From the NCBI GenBank assembly GCA_030148485.1, contig JASBTJ010000033.1, positions 1-64,000 on the forward strand: a stretch of DNA of 64,000 bases. The letters are read 5' to 3'. The translations under genes were made by a program, and so were the position numbers. Every line of letters begins with the position of its first letter. Position 1 is the first letter of the stretch. Source of the DNA: Gammaproteobacteria bacterium. GTDB lineage: Bacteria; Pseudomonadota; Gammaproteobacteria; Chromatiales; Chromatiaceae. The notes under the pieces were generated by a model. It did not search any database. It had not been told where the DNA came from and worked only from the letters and a program-made list of their open reading frames with translations. Positions 25,994 to 35,799 of the stretch are shown here, one piece after another.

Positions 25994-26263
25994 TTAGCGA
26001 CGCAGGCCCAGGCGCTGGATCAGGGTACGGTAGCGCTCCACGTCCTTGCCCTTGAGGTAGTCGAGCAGCTTGCGGCGGGAGTTGACCATACGCACCAGAC
26101 CCTGACGGGAGTGGTGATCCTGCTTGTGCTCCTGGAAGTGACCGGTGAGTTCATTGATGCGGGCGGTCAGCAGCGCGACCTGCACCTCGGGAGAACCGGT
26201 GTCACCTTCGCCTCGGGCGTACTCGGCCACGATGGCTTTCTTTTGCTCTGCGCTCATTGTCAT
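25994..26263 (-). CDS. rpsO: 30S ribosomal protein S15
   Basis: Primary 16S rRNA-binding protein that nucleates the platform of the small subunit. Family sequence throughout: [60 protein letters not shown]. The start is ATG 26263 (MTMSAEQKK) with AGGAG 7 nt upstream, giving 89 residues; the longer frame upstream is leader sequence. A GC-rich structured leader precedes it, and S15 is known to autoregulate by binding its own leader in E. coli; a similar control here is possible but not shown. Confidence 0.96.
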   Translation of the reverse strand: MTMSAEQKKAIVAEYARGEGDTGSPEVQVALLTARINELTGHFQEHKQDHHSRQGLVRMVNSRRKLLDYLKGKDVERYRTLIQRLGLRR

Positions 26264-26380
26264 GACATTTACTCCTGTCTTATCGGCCTGTCCCGCAGGA
26301 CGTGGCTCCCCCAACAATGAGTCCAGTTGGAGCCGGCCCGGGCCCGTCGGGGACATCCCGATTGGGGCCAGTTGCGTAAT

Positions 26381-26412
26381 GGCCACGCTCGGTACCGATA
26401 CCGGGCGTGGCC
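26381..26412 (-). terminator. Hairpin between truB and rpsO
   Basis: GGCCACGC and GCGTGGCC pair at the outside and CGGTA with TACCG inside, giving a 14-pair stem (one wobble) with a 4-nt loop. On the transcribed strand no T-run follows, so it may be a processing or stability element, or part of the rpsO leader, rather than a simple terminator. Confidence 0.45.
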
Positions 26413-26460
26413 GTGATTATCTGAAAATCCGGCGCATTGTCGCCTATTTACCGAAGGCTG

Positions 26461-27381
26461 TCAGCCTCCGCTCATCATCCGCCGCGGGGCGATGCGACCA
26501 TCGTCCTCGACCTCGCCGACACCAAGAAACTTCTGCTCGGCGTCATACAACCGCACCCAGCCCTCGGTGGGCGCCTTGGGCACCATCACCGGCTGACCGA
26601 GTTTGACGTAATAGGTGGAATCCTCGTTGAGCTGGACCGCCGGCCAGTTCTCCAACGCGCTATCGATGGGAATCAGCAGCTTGTCCATCTGGAACTTGTC
26701 TTCGTCGTACATCGCCTTGAGCTGGTCCAGTGTGACCATGCCCTCGGTGGTATACGGCCCCACGCCGGTACGGCGCAGACCGATGACATGCGCGCCGCAA
26801 CCGAGGGCCTCGCCCATATCTTCGGCCAGGGTGCGCACATAGGTGCCTTTGGAACAGTGCACCTGCATTTCGAACATGCCGGGCTCGAAATGGGTCAGTT
26901 TCAGGTCGTGGATGGTGATGGTGCGTGGCTTGCGCTCGACTTCCTTGCCCTCACGGGCCAGCTTGTACAGCCGTTGGCCCTCGTGCTTGACGGCCGAATA
27001 CATCGGCGGCAACTGCTCGATGGGGCCGACAAAGCGCGTCATCACGTCGCGCACCGCCTGCTCGGTGACGTGCTCCGCCGGACGGGTCTGCACCACCTCG
27101 CCCTCGGCATCCTGGGTGGTGGTGGTTTCACCCAACTTGACCCGCACCCAATAGTACTTGTCCGCATCCAACAGAAACGCCGACAGCTTGGTGGCGTTGC
27201 CGAAACAGATCGGCAACAGCCCGTCGGCCAACGGGTCGAGACTGCCGGTATGGCCGGCCTTCTGGGCAAAGTACATATGCTTGACCTGCTGCAAGGCATC
27301 GTTGGAGGTAATGCCCAACGGCTTGTCCAACAGCAGGATGCCGTCTACGGCACGGCCACGGGGACGACGGCGGCGACCCAT
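26461..27381 (-). CDS. truB: tRNA pseudouridine-55 synthase
   Basis: Makes pseudouridine 55 in the T-loop of all elongator tRNAs and helps tRNA folding. The catalytic Asp is in GHTGSLDPLADGLLPICFG; other landmarks are VDGILLLDKPLGITSNDALQ at the N-terminus, QLPPMYSAVKHEGQRLYKLA and CSKGTYVRTLAEDMGEALGC. A PUA-like C-terminal domain follows (VPKAPTEGWVRLYDAEQKFL). 306 residues. Its ATG overlaps the rbfA stop by 1 nt (TGATG), so translation is coupled. Confidence 0.96.
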   Translation of the reverse strand: MGRRRRPRGRAVDGILLLDKPLGITSNDALQQVKHMYFAQKAGHTGSLDPLADGLLPICFGNATKLSAFLLDADKYYWVRVKLGETTTTQDAEGEVVQTRPAEHVTEQAVRDVMTRFVGPIEQLPPMYSAVKHEGQRLYKLAREGKEVERKPRTITIHDLKLTHFEPGMFEMQVHCSKGTYVRTLAEDMGEALGCGAHVIGLRRTGVGPYTTEGMVTLDQLKAMYDEDKFQMDKLLIPIDSALENWPAVQLNEDSTYYVKLGQPVMVPKAPTEGWVRLYDAEQKFLGVGEVEDDGRIAPRRMMSGG

Positions 27382-27743
27382 CAGTCGTCCTCCCGTCGGT
27401 CGGCCTTGACGGCCTTGTTGATCAGGGATTCCAGACGCATGCCTTCTTCAATGGACGTGTCGTAAACGAAATGCAGCTGCGGGACCACGCGCAGATTCAT
27501 GGCATCGCTCAGGCAGCGGCGCAGATAACCGGCGGCGTTGTTCAACACCGCCGTGCTGGACTTGACGGTGTCCTTGTCCATCACCGTGAAGTACACCTTC
27601 GCCTGGGACAGGTCGCGGGTCACCCGCACCTCCTGGATGGTCACCATCCCCAGGCGAGGATCCTTGACCTGGTCGCGCACCAGCTGCGACAGCTCCCGCT
27701 GCATGGCCGCGCCAACGCGATCAGATCTACCGTATCCCGCCAT
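27381..27743 (-). CDS. rbfA: Ribosome-binding factor A
   Basis: KH-fold protein needed for 16S rRNA 5'-end maturation and cold adaptation. Typical residues: GRSDRVGAAMQRELSQLVRD, DPRLGMVTIQEVRVTRDLSQ, AKVYFTV, and VPQLHFVYDTSIEEGMRLES. 120 residues, between infB and truB in the canonical operon order. Confidence 0.95.
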   Translation of the reverse strand: MAGYGRSDRVGAAMQRELSQLVRDQVKDPRLGMVTIQEVRVTRDLSQAKVYFTVMDKDTVKSSTAVLNNAAGYLRRCLSDAMNLRVVPQLHFVYDTSIEEGMRLESLINKAVKADRREDD

Positions 27744-27761
27744 GTGCCGCGATCCGTTGGG

Positions 27762-30374
27762 TTAGATTTCGCGTGCCACTTCGATGCGCTCGAAGACTTC
27801 GATCTGGTCGCCTTCTTTGACATCGTTGTAGTTCTTCACGCCGATACCGCACTCGGTGCCCGCCTTGACCTCCTGCACGTCGTCTTTGAAGCGACGCAGG
27901 GATTCCAGCTCGCCTTCGTAGATCACCACGTTGTCGCGCAATACGCGGATGGGATTCTTCCGCTTGATGGTGCCTTCGGTGACCATACAACCGGCGACCG
28001 CGCCCAGCTTGGAGGAGCGGAACACGTCGCGCACCTCGGCCAGACCGATGATCTGCTCCTTGATCTCGGGCGACAGCAGGCCGGACACGGCCTGTTTCAC
28101 GTCGTCGATGACCTCGTAGATGATCGAGTAGTAACGCAGGTCGATGCCCTTGTCCTCGATCACCCGGCGAGCCGATGCATCGGCCCGCACGTTGAAGCCG
28201 ATCATGATGGCGTTGGAGGTGACGGCCAGCATGGCGTCCGACTCGTTGATGCCACCGACGCCGGAGGCGACGATGCGCACCTTCACCTCGTCGGTCTGGA
28301 TCTTCATCAACGACTCTTTGAGGGCTTCGACCGAGCCCTGCACGTCGGCCTTGACGATCAGATTGACGTACAGCACCTCGCCTTTGCCCATCTGGCTGAA
28401 CAATTGATCCAGTTTGGCGGCCTTTTGTTCGGCCAGGCGGGTGTCGCGGGATTTCTCGCGCCGCAGGTCCGCCACCTCGCGGGCCTTTTTCTCGTCCCCG
28501 ACGGCAACCAGATCGTCGCCCGCATTTGGCGTGCCCGACAGACCAAGGACCTGAACCGGGATGGACGGACCAGCCTCTTTGACCATTTGACCGGTCTCGT
28601 CGAACATCGCCCGCACGCGGCCGAACTCGGTACCGGACACCACCGGATCGCCCTGCTTCAGGGTGCCGGACTGGACCAGCACGGTGGCCACCGGACCACG
28701 GCCCTTGTCGAGACTGGACTCGACGATGGTACCGCGGGCCTGGCCGTCGACCACGGCCTGCAGCTCCAGGACTTCCGATTGCAACAGAATCGCTTCGAGC
28801 AGTTGCTCGATGCCGTCGCCGGTCTTGGCGGACACCGGAATGAACTGGACGTCGCCGCCCCAGTCCTCCGGCACCACTTCCTCGGCGACCAGCTCCTGCA
28901 TCACCCGGTCCGGATTGGCCTCCGGCTTGTCCATCTTGTTGATGGCGACCACCAGCGGCACACCGGACGCCTTGGCGTGCTGGATGGCCTCTTTGGTTTG
29001 CGGCATGACGCCGTCATCGGCGGCGACCACCAGAATGACGATGTCGGTCACCTGGGCGCCTCGGGCACGCATCGCCGAGAAGGCGGCGTGACCCGGGGTG
29101 TCCAGGAAGGTGATCATGCCGTGGTCGGTCTCGACGTGATAGGCGCCGATATGCTGGGTGATACCCCCCGCCTCGCCTGCCGCGACACGGGTGGTACGGA
29201 TGTAATCCAGCAGCGACGTCTTACCGTGGTCGACGTGACCCATGATGGTCACCACCGGTGCCCGCGGCTTGCGCTCGCCCAACTCGTGGGCTTCGTCCAC
29301 CGCGGCCAGCACCGTCTCTTCGACATCGGCGGCCTGCGCCATGACGGCGGTGTGGCCCATTTCCTCGACAACCAACGCCGCCGTGTCCTGATCCAGCGAC
29401 TGGTTGATGGTCACCATGGAGCCCATTTTCATCAGCACCTTGATGACCTCGGAGGCCTTGATCGACATACGCTGGGCCAGATCCCCGACCGTGATGCCCT
29501 CGGGGATCTCCACGTCCTTGACCACCGGCGCCGTGGGGCGCTGGAAACCGTGCTGCTGGTCGCCCTGCGCCGCCGCGGCAGCGCCACGGCGCCCACCTTG
29601 CTTGCGGCCCGGCTTGCGCTTGCCGCCCTTGCCGGCGGCAACGTGCAGTTCCTTGCGGCCGCGCGGGCCGTCGCCATCATCGCGGGAGCGACGCTGGACG
29701 TCCTTCTTGTGCGGCTTCTTGCCGACCGGTTTGGCGGCCTCGGCATCCGCCGGGGTCGGGGTAGGGGTCGGGGCCTGCTCGGGTTCCGGCTGGGCGCGCG
29801 CCTCCTCTTCGGCCTTGGCGCGGGCCTCTTCCTCGGCCTTGCGACGGGCCTCATCCTCGCGGCGCTCGCGCTCGGCCTCTTCGGCCTTGCGACGCTCTTC
29901 CTCGGCCTTGCGGCGAGCCTCGTCGGCGGCCTCCACCGCTTTACGCTGCTCCTCTTGCTCGGCCAGCGCCTTACGTGCCGCTTCGGCCTGCTTGAGCACG
30001 TCCTCGTCCGGCTCCGGCTGCTTCGCTTCCTCGCCACGCTTGACGTAGGTGCGTTTGCGCCGGACCTCCACGCTGACGGTCTTGGCCGGGCGCGGTGCGG
30101 CGCCACGCGGTGCGCGGGACCCTGCCGGCTGCTTCAGCTCGGTGGTGGTCTTGCGCTTGAGGGTGATCTTGCGCGGCGCGGCCTCGGCCGGTGCAGCCGC
30201 TTCCTGCTTGCCGTGACTACGGCGCAGGTGGTTCAGCAGATCGACCTTTTCCTGTTCGGAAATAACGTCTTCCGCGTTGGACTTTTTGATGCCGGCGTCA
30301 GCCAGTTGCTGCAGCAACCGATCCACGGTCGCGCCGACATCAGAGGCCAATTGTTTGACTGTAACTTCACTCAT
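27762..30374 (-). CDS. infB: Translation initiation factor IF-2
   Basis: GTPase that brings initiator tRNA to the ribosome. The N-terminal IF2 subdomain ([20 protein letters not shown]) is followed by a long charged low-complexity region (Ala/Glu/Lys/Arg, about residues 100-290), then the G domain with [29 protein letters not shown] and NKMDKPEAN, and C-terminal domains II-IV. 870 residues is normal for gammaproteobacteria. The charged repeat-like linker ([20 protein letters not shown]) is translated from GC-rich DNA and explains long spurious frames on the other strand. Confidence 0.97.
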   Translation of the reverse strand: MSEVTVKQLASDVGATVDRLLQQLADAGIKKSNAEDVISEQEKVDLLNHLRRSHGKQEAAAPAEAAPRKITLKRKTTTELKQPAGSRAPRGAAPRPAKTVSVEVRRKRTYVKRGEEAKQPEPDEDVLKQAEAARKALAEQEEQRKAVEAADEARRKAEEERRKAEEAERERREDEARRKAEEEARAKAEEEARAQPEPEQAPTPTPTPADAEAAKPVGKKPHKKDVQRRSRDDGDGPRGRKELHVAAGKGGKRKPGRKQGGRRGAAAAAQGDQQHGFQRPTAPVVKDVEIPEGITVGDLAQRMSIKASEVIKVLMKMGSMVTINQSLDQDTAALVVEEMGHTAVMAQAADVEETVLAAVDEAHELGERKPRAPVVTIMGHVDHGKTSLLDYIRTTRVAAGEAGGITQHIGAYHVETDHGMITFLDTPGHAAFSAMRARGAQVTDIVILVVAADDGVMPQTKEAIQHAKASGVPLVVAINKMDKPEANPDRVMQELVAEEVVPEDWGGDVQFIPVSAKTGDGIEQLLEAILLQSEVLELQAVVDGQARGTIVESSLDKGRGPVATVLVQSGTLKQGDPVVSGTEFGRVRAMFDETGQMVKEAGPSIPVQVLGLSGTPNAGDDLVAVGDEKKAREVADLRREKSRDTRLAEQKAAKLDQLFSQMGKGEVLYVNLIVKADVQGSVEALKESLMKIQTDEVKVRIVASGVGGINESDAMLAVTSNAIMIGFNVRADASARRVIEDKGIDLRYYSIIYEVIDDVKQAVSGLLSPEIKEQIIGLAEVRDVFRSSKLGAVAGCMVTEGTIKRKNPIRVLRDNVVIYEGELESLRRFKDDVQEVKAGTECGIGVKNYNDVKEGDQIEVFERIEVAREI

Positions 30375-30386
30375 ATACGGCCCCCG

Positions 30387-31898
30387 TTACTCATTGTCAG
30401 ACCCGGCATCTTCGAACCAGGGTGCGCGCGCAGTCATGATCAGCTTCGCCGCGCGTTCTTCGTCCATACCGTCAATCTCCATCAATTCATCGATGGATTG
30501 CTCAGCCAGGTCTTCCATGGTCACCACGCCCCGACCGGCCAGCTTGTAGGCCAAGGCATTGTCCATACCGTCCATGGTCAGCAGGTCTTCGGCCGGCTCG
30601 GCGTCGGACAGCACTTCTTCCTTGGCGATGGCGCGCGTCAGCAAGGCATCCTTGGCCCGCTCGCGCAGCTCGTTGACGATGTCCTCGTCGAATTCCTCGA
30701 TGGCCAGCATCTCGGGCATCGGCACGTAGGCGATCTCATCGATGCTGGTGAACCCCTCCTGAACCAGGATGGCGGCAACTTCCTCGTCCACGTCCAACTG
30801 CGCCTGGAACTGTTCAACAAAATTGCGGGCCTCGGACTCGGTTTTCTCCGCTGCCTGCTCCTCGCTCATGACGTTCAGCTCCCAGCCGGTCAACTGGCTG
30901 GCAAGGCGGACATTCTGACCGCCTCGGCCGATGGCCTGGGACAGGTTTTCTTCCTGCACGGCAACATCCATGCTGTGGCTTTCCTCGTCCATCACGATGG
31001 AGACCACGTCCGCCGGCGACATGGCGTTGATCACAAACTGTGCCGGATTGTCGTCCCACAGAATGATGTCGACACGCTCGCCACCCAGTTCGTTGGAAAC
31101 CGCCTGGACCCGTGAACCACGCATGCCCACGCAGGCGCCCACCGGGTCGATCCGCTGATCCTTGGTCAAGACGGCGATCTTGGCACGCAACCCGGGGTCA
31201 CGGGCGGCACCCTTGATCTCGATCAGGCCGTCGCCCACTTCGGGCACTTCCAGCTTGAACAGCTCGATGAGCAGCTCCGGGCAGGTGCGGGACACGAACA
31301 ACTGCGGCCCCCGCGGCTCGGAGCGGACGTCATACAGATAACCGCGCAAGCGGTCGCCGGTGCGCACCATTTCCTTGGGGATCATGTCGTGCTTGGCCAC
31401 CAATGCCTCGGCATTGCCGCCCAGATCCAGGATGATGCCACTGCGATCGACCCGCTTGACCACCGCGGTGATCAACTCGCCGACACGATCCTTGTAGGCT
31501 TCGACGACCTTGGCGCGCTCGGCCTCGCGAACCTTCTGCACGATGACCTGCTTGGCGGTCTGGGCAGCGATGCGGCCAAACTCGATGGATTCGATCTCGT
31601 CCTCGATATAGCCGCCGATCTCGATATCGGGGTCGACTTCACGGGCCGCTTCGATGGTGATCTCGGACATCGGGTTTTCCAGCATCTCGCCGGGCTCGAG
31701 CTCCACCGCCTGCCAACGTCGGTAGGTCTCGTAGTCGCCGCTGGTGCGATCGATCTGCACACGCACTTCGATATCGCCGCCGTGCTTCTTGCGCGTGGCA
31801 GAGGCCAGAGCCGCCTCGATCGCCTCGAAGATAATCTCTTTATCGACGCCTTTTTCATTGGAAACCGCGTCAACAACGAGCAGGATCTCTTTGTTCAT
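30387..31898 (-). CDS. nusA: Transcription termination/antitermination factor NusA
   Basis: Binds RNA polymerase and nascent RNA to modulate pausing, termination and antitermination. N-terminal domain ([20 protein letters not shown]), S1 domain ([20 protein letters not shown]), two KH domains ([20 protein letters not shown] and [20 protein letters not shown]), and two acidic C-terminal helix-hairpin repeats ([20 protein letters not shown] and [16 protein letters not shown]), as in E. coli. 503 residues, 12 bp upstream of infB. Confidence 0.97.
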   Translation of the reverse strand: MNKEILLVVDAVSNEKGVDKEIIFEAIEAALASATRKKHGGDIEVRVQIDRTSGDYETYRRWQAVELEPGEMLENPMSEITIEAAREVDPDIEIGGYIEDEIESIEFGRIAAQTAKQVIVQKVREAERAKVVEAYKDRVGELITAVVKRVDRSGIILDLGGNAEALVAKHDMIPKEMVRTGDRLRGYLYDVRSEPRGPQLFVSRTCPELLIELFKLEVPEVGDGLIEIKGAARDPGLRAKIAVLTKDQRIDPVGACVGMRGSRVQAVSNELGGERVDIILWDDNPAQFVINAMSPADVVSIVMDEESHSMDVAVQEENLSQAIGRGGQNVRLASQLTGWELNVMSEEQAAEKTESEARNFVEQFQAQLDVDEEVAAILVQEGFTSIDEIAYVPMPEMLAIEEFDEDIVNELRERAKDALLTRAIAKEEVLSDAEPAEDLLTMDGMDNALAYKLAGRGVVTMEDLAEQSIDELMEIDGMDEERAAKLIMTARAPWFEDAGSDNE

Positions 31899-31914
31899 TG
31901 CTCTAGCCTTCCGC

Positions 31915-32373
31915 CTAAAACTCGGGAATCAGTTTGGCGCTGTCGATTTGCTCGAAATCGATCAACACCTGTTGTCCGTCCACCAACAACTGCACCTGGT
32001 CACCGTCGACCGCGACGATCTGGCCCTTGAAGTTGCGCCGCCCCTCATGCGGCCGGGACAACTTCAACTTCACCGGCTTGCCCGCGAACTGGGCAAAGTG
32101 CGCCAGCTCGAACAGCGGCCGGGCCAGCCCCGGCGAAGAGACCTCAAGGGCGTATTCGCCCTTGATCGGGTCTTCCACGTCCAGCACACCACTGAGCTGA
32201 TGGCTGACCGCGGTGCAATCGTCCAACTGGATGCCACCCTCGCGGTCGATGTAGACGCGCAGCACTTCTCCGCGACGCTCGCCTGCGACGAGCTCGACGC
32301 CTACCAGTTCATAGCCCATGGGACCGACGACCCCACGCACCAGATCGACAACCGCTTGTGGTGCCTTGTGCAT
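31915..32373 (-). CDS. rimP: Ribosome maturation factor RimP
   Basis: Small-subunit assembly factor. ATG 32373 ([20 protein letters not shown]) gives 152 residues, as in E. coli (150); GGAG sits 3 nt upstream, and the open frame further back crosses two terminator-like hairpins. Family landmarks: [58 protein letters not shown] and [20 protein letters not shown]. First gene of the nusA-infB operon, with the leader described separately. Confidence 0.95.
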   Translation of the reverse strand: MHKAPQAVVDLVRGVVGPMGYELVGVELVAGERRGEVLRVYIDREGGIQLDDCTAVSHQLSGVLDVEDPIKGEYALEVSSPGLARPLFELAHFAQFAGKPVKLKLSRPHEGRRNFKGQIVAVDGDQVQLLVDGQQVLIDFEQIDSAKLIPEF

Positions 32374-32383
32374 TTGCTCCAAC

Positions 32384-32408
32384 AAAAAATGGGCCCAGAG
32401 GCCCATTT
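32384..32408 (-). terminator. Rho-independent terminator/attenuator in the rimP leader
   Basis: On the minus strand AAATGGGCC pairs with GGCCCATTT around a 4-nt loop and ends in a run of six T. It lies only about 10 nt upstream of the rimP ATG, so any transcript from further upstream must read through it to express the nusA operon. That position fits an attenuator better than a simple end of the metA transcript. Confidence 0.65.
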
Positions 32409-32446
32409 CCCATACGGCTAGTCGAATTATCGACATAGCGCATAAC

Positions 32447-32466
32447 AAAAAACCCCGATAACGGGG
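32447..32466 (-). terminator. Rho-independent terminator upstream of rimP
   Basis: CCCCG-ttat-CGGGG followed by TTTTTT on the minus strand, 38 bp upstream of the second hairpin. It probably ends the metA transcript, about 130 bp past the metA stop; together with the next hairpin it makes a tandem pair. No tRNA gene, such as the one found here in E. coli, is present between metA and rimP. Confidence 0.65.
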
Positions 32467-32598
32467 CCTCTGGCAATCCGCCGACCGGCCAAGCCGCTCA
32501 CCGCACTGCAACTGCGCCGGGATTCTAATGCCAAGCAGGCGCTACGTCAACGCGCAACCGGTCTGCCGAAACCCTGCGCCGGGTCGGGCCGGGGTCCG

Positions 32599-33675
32599 CT
32601 AGCGGCGCGGCCCAAGTCCCAGTGGATCGCTCGGATCCAGCCCGTCCATGAAGGGCTTGCGGCGGTCCGAGTGGGTCACTTGATAGACCAGCCCGATCCA
32701 GTTGCCCAGCACCGCCTCTGCGGTGTCGTGCCAGGTATTGTCAAGCGCCGGGGCGATCAGTGCCTCGGGGAAGGGCGGCAGCGCCCCGGCAGCCTCCCGG
32801 GCCGACACCACCCGCCCCTGATATTCACGCAGCACCGCCTGGGCCTGCATCGGCACGTAGTGGCGGGGGAATGGCGGATAGTCGGTCCGGTTGCCGGCGA
32901 AATACAATCCGACCTCACGCTTGTATTCCTTGAGCAGGGACACGGTGTCGTACTCCGGATGCCCCTGGAAGAACACGAAGCGCAGCCCATCACCGCTGGT
33001 CGCCAAATGGACCCCCGCGGCATCGCTCTCCACCAGCACCCGCAGACCGGCACTGTCGAACTGGTCCCGGGTGATCCGGTTCCAGCGCGAATGGGGCACG
33101 TCGAAACGGGTGTTGACATCGTTGACCAAGGGATGGCGCTTATCCACCACCCGGTGCGGGAACACCCCCCACAGCTTGTCGGCGCGGGGTGTGCGCGTCT
33201 GACCGTAGCGGAACTGCAACACCGCGTGGGTGGCCAGGCATGAACACAACGTGGACGTGACCGACTCGGCGGCCCAATCCACCACGTCACGCAATGGCTG
33301 CCAGAACGGCTGACTCGACAACTCCGGGCCGATGACATTGGCGCCGGTGATGATCAAGGCGTCCAGTCCGGCTTCGCGGACCTGCTCGACGGTCTCGTAA
33401 TACCGATCGATGTGCGCCTGCGCCTCGGCGCCTCGTGCGATTTCGGGCAACGAGAACGGATGCACATAGAACTGCGCGATGGGGTTGCTCTCGCCGATCA
33501 GGCGGAAAAATTGCCGTTCGGTGGCCGCCAAGGCGGCATCCGGCATCATGTTCAACAGCCCGACATGCAGCTCACGAATGAACTGACTGCCCGCGCGCTC
33601 GGGCGTGAGCACGGTCTGCCCCTCTTCCTGCAAACGGGCAAAGGTGGGTAACGCATTGTGAGCGACCAGCGGCAT
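32599..33675 (-). CDS. metA: Homoserine O-acyltransferase, MetA family (probably succinyltransferase)
   Basis: Activates homoserine for methionine synthesis by acyl transfer. The HTS-family fold is shown by IRELHVGLLNMMPDAALAAT, FFRLIGESNPIAQFYVHPF, the nucleophilic Cys in TLCSCLATHA (Cys146) and the His/Glu pair in FFQGHPEYDTVSLLKEYKRE. 358 residues, somewhat longer than E. coli MetA. Whether succinyl- or acetyl-CoA is used cannot be settled by eye. ATG with GGGGGAG upstream, 18 bp after the ATPase gene, so the two are probably co-transcribed. Confidence 0.9.
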   Translation of the reverse strand: MPLVAHNALPTFARLQEEGQTVLTPERAGSQFIRELHVGLLNMMPDAALAATERQFFRLIGESNPIAQFYVHPFSLPEIARGAEAQAHIDRYYETVEQVREAGLDALIITGANVIGPELSSQPFWQPLRDVVDWAAESVTSTLCSCLATHAVLQFRYGQTRTPRADKLWGVFPHRVVDKRHPLVNDVNTRFDVPHSRWNRITRDQFDSAGLRVLVESDAAGVHLATSGDGLRFVFFQGHPEYDTVSLLKEYKREVGLYFAGNRTDYPPFPRHYVPMQAQAVLREYQGRVVSAREAAGALPPFPEALIAPALDNTWHDTAEAVLGNWIGLVYQVTHSDRRKPFMDGLDPSDPLGLGPRR

Positions 33676-33693
33676 CTCGAGCTCCCCCTGGAA

Positions 33694-34542
33694 TCAGCCG
33701 GTACGGCCGATGGCCGCTTCCAACAGCGCCATGAAGTCGTTTTCGTCCCGCACCGACGCCACCTCTCGGGAAGTCACCGTGTAACCGTGGGGCTTGGCAA
33801 TGGCCTCATAGCGCGGGATGCGCGAGCGGAACAAGCGCGGGAACACCCAGCGGGTGAAACCGTCCGGGTCCATTTCGGCGGCATACTGCAGGCCATTTTC
33901 CCGCAGATACTCGGCGAGCTGCTCCTGTAGGAAATCCGGACGGTAATAGAGCGGTTTGGGGTCGCTTTGGGCACGACTGATCAGCTTGTCCTCTTCATCC
34001 TGGTCGGTCACCTGGATGTAGAGAATCAAGGTGTGCTCGGCGAGCAATTCCACCACCCCCGGCTCCTCCAGCTCACACAACGAGCCACCCACGTCATTGA
34101 CGAAGTGCTGGTAGCCGTAGATCGACCGGGCCTTGTGTATGAAAGCCGGCACATCGTACATCGCTGCGATCTCGGCTTCGCGGTACTCGGCCTGGCGGCG
34201 GACAAAGTCCTCCAGCGGCACCCCGCCCCGCTCGGGGTCCCCCAGTTTGCCGACGAACGACAGCACCGGCCCCAGATCCTGGACCTTTATATTGTTACGG
34301 ATATAGATCCAGTCCTTGCGCAACAACTCGCGCAGAAAGGGCACCTGCATCGCCTGCTGCTTGATCAAATCCAGGATCGACTCGTCCAAATAACGGGTAC
34401 CGATCCGGTAATCGCCCGAATAATGAAACCAGTTGTGCTCCCGCAGCATGGACGAGATATGGGTCTTGCCCACACCGGACATGCCCAGCAGGGTGACCTT
34501 TTTGTGGTCCCAGGCGCGGAACTCATCGAGGGAAAACTTCAC
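33694..34542 (-). CDS. P-loop ATPase/kinase-like protein of unknown function
   Basis: A 282-residue nucleotide-binding protein. The Walker A motif is near the N-terminus (LLGMSGVGKTHISSMLREH), preceded by DEFRAWDHKKVT. The rest includes FHYSGDYRIGTRYLDESILD, LSFVGKLGDPERGGVPLEDF and LILYIQVTDQDEEDKLISRA. The length and the single nucleotide-binding lobe suggest a kinase-like or chaperone ATPase rather than an ABC protein. GTG 34542 is chosen because GGAG lies 6 nt upstream. Linked to metA by 18 bp; I know of no function for it in methionine synthesis. Confidence 0.8.
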   Translation of the reverse strand: MKFSLDEFRAWDHKKVTLLGMSGVGKTHISSMLREHNWFHYSGDYRIGTRYLDESILDLIKQQAMQVPFLRELLRKDWIYIRNNIKVQDLGPVLSFVGKLGDPERGGVPLEDFVRRQAEYREAEIAAMYDVPAFIHKARSIYGYQHFVNDVGGSLCELEEPGVVELLAEHTLILYIQVTDQDEEDKLISRAQSDPKPLYYRPDFLQEQLAEYLRENGLQYAAEMDPDGFTRWVFPRLFRSRIPRYEAIAKPHGYTVTSREVASVRDENDFMALLEAAIGRTG

Positions 34543-34722
34543 GAGCGACTCCAAACTCGGGGTGACGGGCAATTATCGAAGAATGGACCGCCGACGGAAA
34601 CCCCCACGCGACTTTCCGCTGCCCTGGCGGGTTGGCTCGCCGACGTGCAATCGGTGCACTCCACCTGTCGGGGGGGCCGTGGCACAATGCCTGGTATCTC
34701 CACATCGCCGGGAAGGATCACC

Positions 34723-35799
34723 TTGCCTGTTCGTCCGCTGCTCCCACACATCCAACGCCTGGTACGCGGCCTGGCGCTCGTGCCGGTGTGGCTGGCGCAG
34801 GTTTTCTGGGTGACGAAATCCTTCGAGCGCAACCCGATCCTGGGATCGAGCACGCTGAACCGGTTGGGCCTGCACGTCACCCGGGTGGTGCTTGCCCATG
34901 GCGTGACCCGGTTGCGCTGGCTGTTGATGGCCCCGCTAATGCCGGCGGCATTGAAGCGGCAGTACTTCAAAGACGGTTATCTGGTGATACCGGACTTCCT
35001 GCCCCGTGACGAATTCGCGCGCTTGGAGCAAGAAGTACGCGGCTATCGCGGCGAGGTGCGCGAATGCATCCAAGGCGACACCCAGACACATCGCACCTTG
35101 CTTGACCCACACGCCCTTGACGATCTGCCTGCCTGCGCTCGCCTGGTGGCCAACAGGGCGTACCGTCACCCATTGCAGTGGACGGCGTCCCGTTTCGGTC
35201 TGCCGATGTTGTTCATTGAAGAAGTTCGCAACGGCTTCGCCCAGGGGGGCGGCGAGGACCCGCAGAAAAACCTGCACGCCGATACCTTTCACCCGACCAT
35301 GAAGGCCTGGCTGTTCATCGACGACGTGCCCGCATCCCGGGGGCCGTTCAGCTATGTCGCCGGTTCCAACCGACTCACCTGGAAGCGCCTGTGCTGGCAA
35401 TATCAGCAAAGTGTCCGAGGCCGCGATCTACCCGACCGGTATGCCCGTCGCGGCTCGCCACGCCTGACCGAAACGGACCGTGAGGGCCTGGGGCTGCCGC
35501 CGGCAACCCGGTTGGATGTGCCACGAAATACCCTGGTGATCGCCAATACCTTCGGCTTTCACGCCCGTTCCGCGGTCACCGGGCCCAGTACGCGATTGGC
35601 TGTCTATGCCGACAGCCGCACCAACCCCTTCAACCCCTGGCCTGGCGTCGACCTGCCTTTGTTCAATCGCTTGAAATACGCCGGGATGCGCTATCTGCGT
35701 CGTCGTCAAGATCGACGGGCAGCGGCCCGCGGCACGGTGGCAAGCTGGCATCTGACCAACCCGAGGGGAAACGAAGATCACAAGGCGGCCGGTGGCTGA
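34723..35799 (+). CDS. Phytanoyl-CoA dioxygenase (PhyH) family protein in capsule locus
   Basis: Predicted Fe(II)/2-oxoglutarate-dependent oxygenase. The metal site His-x-Asp is in NLHADTFHPTMKAWLFIDDV; the distal His and 2-oxoglutarate Arg are in NTFGFHARSAVTGPSTRLAV. An N-terminal part with hydrophobic helices (LVRGLALVPVWLAQVFWVT) could bind the membrane. TTG 34723 has GGAAGGA 5 nt upstream; an ATG at 34687 is the alternative. It overlaps kpsC by 8 nt, so it is translationally coupled to Kdo-transferase genes. I infer hydroxylation of a lipid or acyl chain in the capsule pathway; no such step is established for group 2 capsules. Confidence 0.82.
   Translation: MPVRPLLPHIQRLVRGLALVPVWLAQVFWVTKSFERNPILGSSTLNRLGLHVTRVVLAHGVTRLRWLLMAPLMPAALKRQYFKDGYLVIPDFLPRDEFARLEQEVRGYRGEVRECIQGDTQTHRTLLDPHALDDLPACARLVANRAYRHPLQWTASRFGLPMLFIEEVRNGFAQGGGEDPQKNLHADTFHPTMKAWLFIDDVPASRGPFSYVAGSNRLTWKRLCWQYQQSVRGRDLPDRYARRGSPRLTETDREGLGLPPATRLDVPRNTLVIANTFGFHARSAVTGPSTRLAVYADSRTNPFNPWPGVDLPLFNRLKYAGMRYLRRRQDRRAAARGTVASWHLTNPRGNEDHKAAGG

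Noticed and set aside
23917..26055. 712-codon open frame on the plus strand
   Set aside because: Antisense to pnp; the His/Gly/Leu-rich translation has no domain.
27471..31115. 1214-codon open frame on the plus strand
   Set aside because: It is entirely antisense to infB and nusA, which are unmistakable. The frame is open because of G+C-rich codon bias.
32409..32598. tRNA gene upstream of rimP, as in E. coli
   Set aside because: No T-loop consensus, acceptor stem or cloverleaf could be found on either strand.
33967..34722. N-terminal extension of the PhyH reading frame
   Set aside because: Antisense to the P-loop ATPase gene; a good ribosome site marks the later start.
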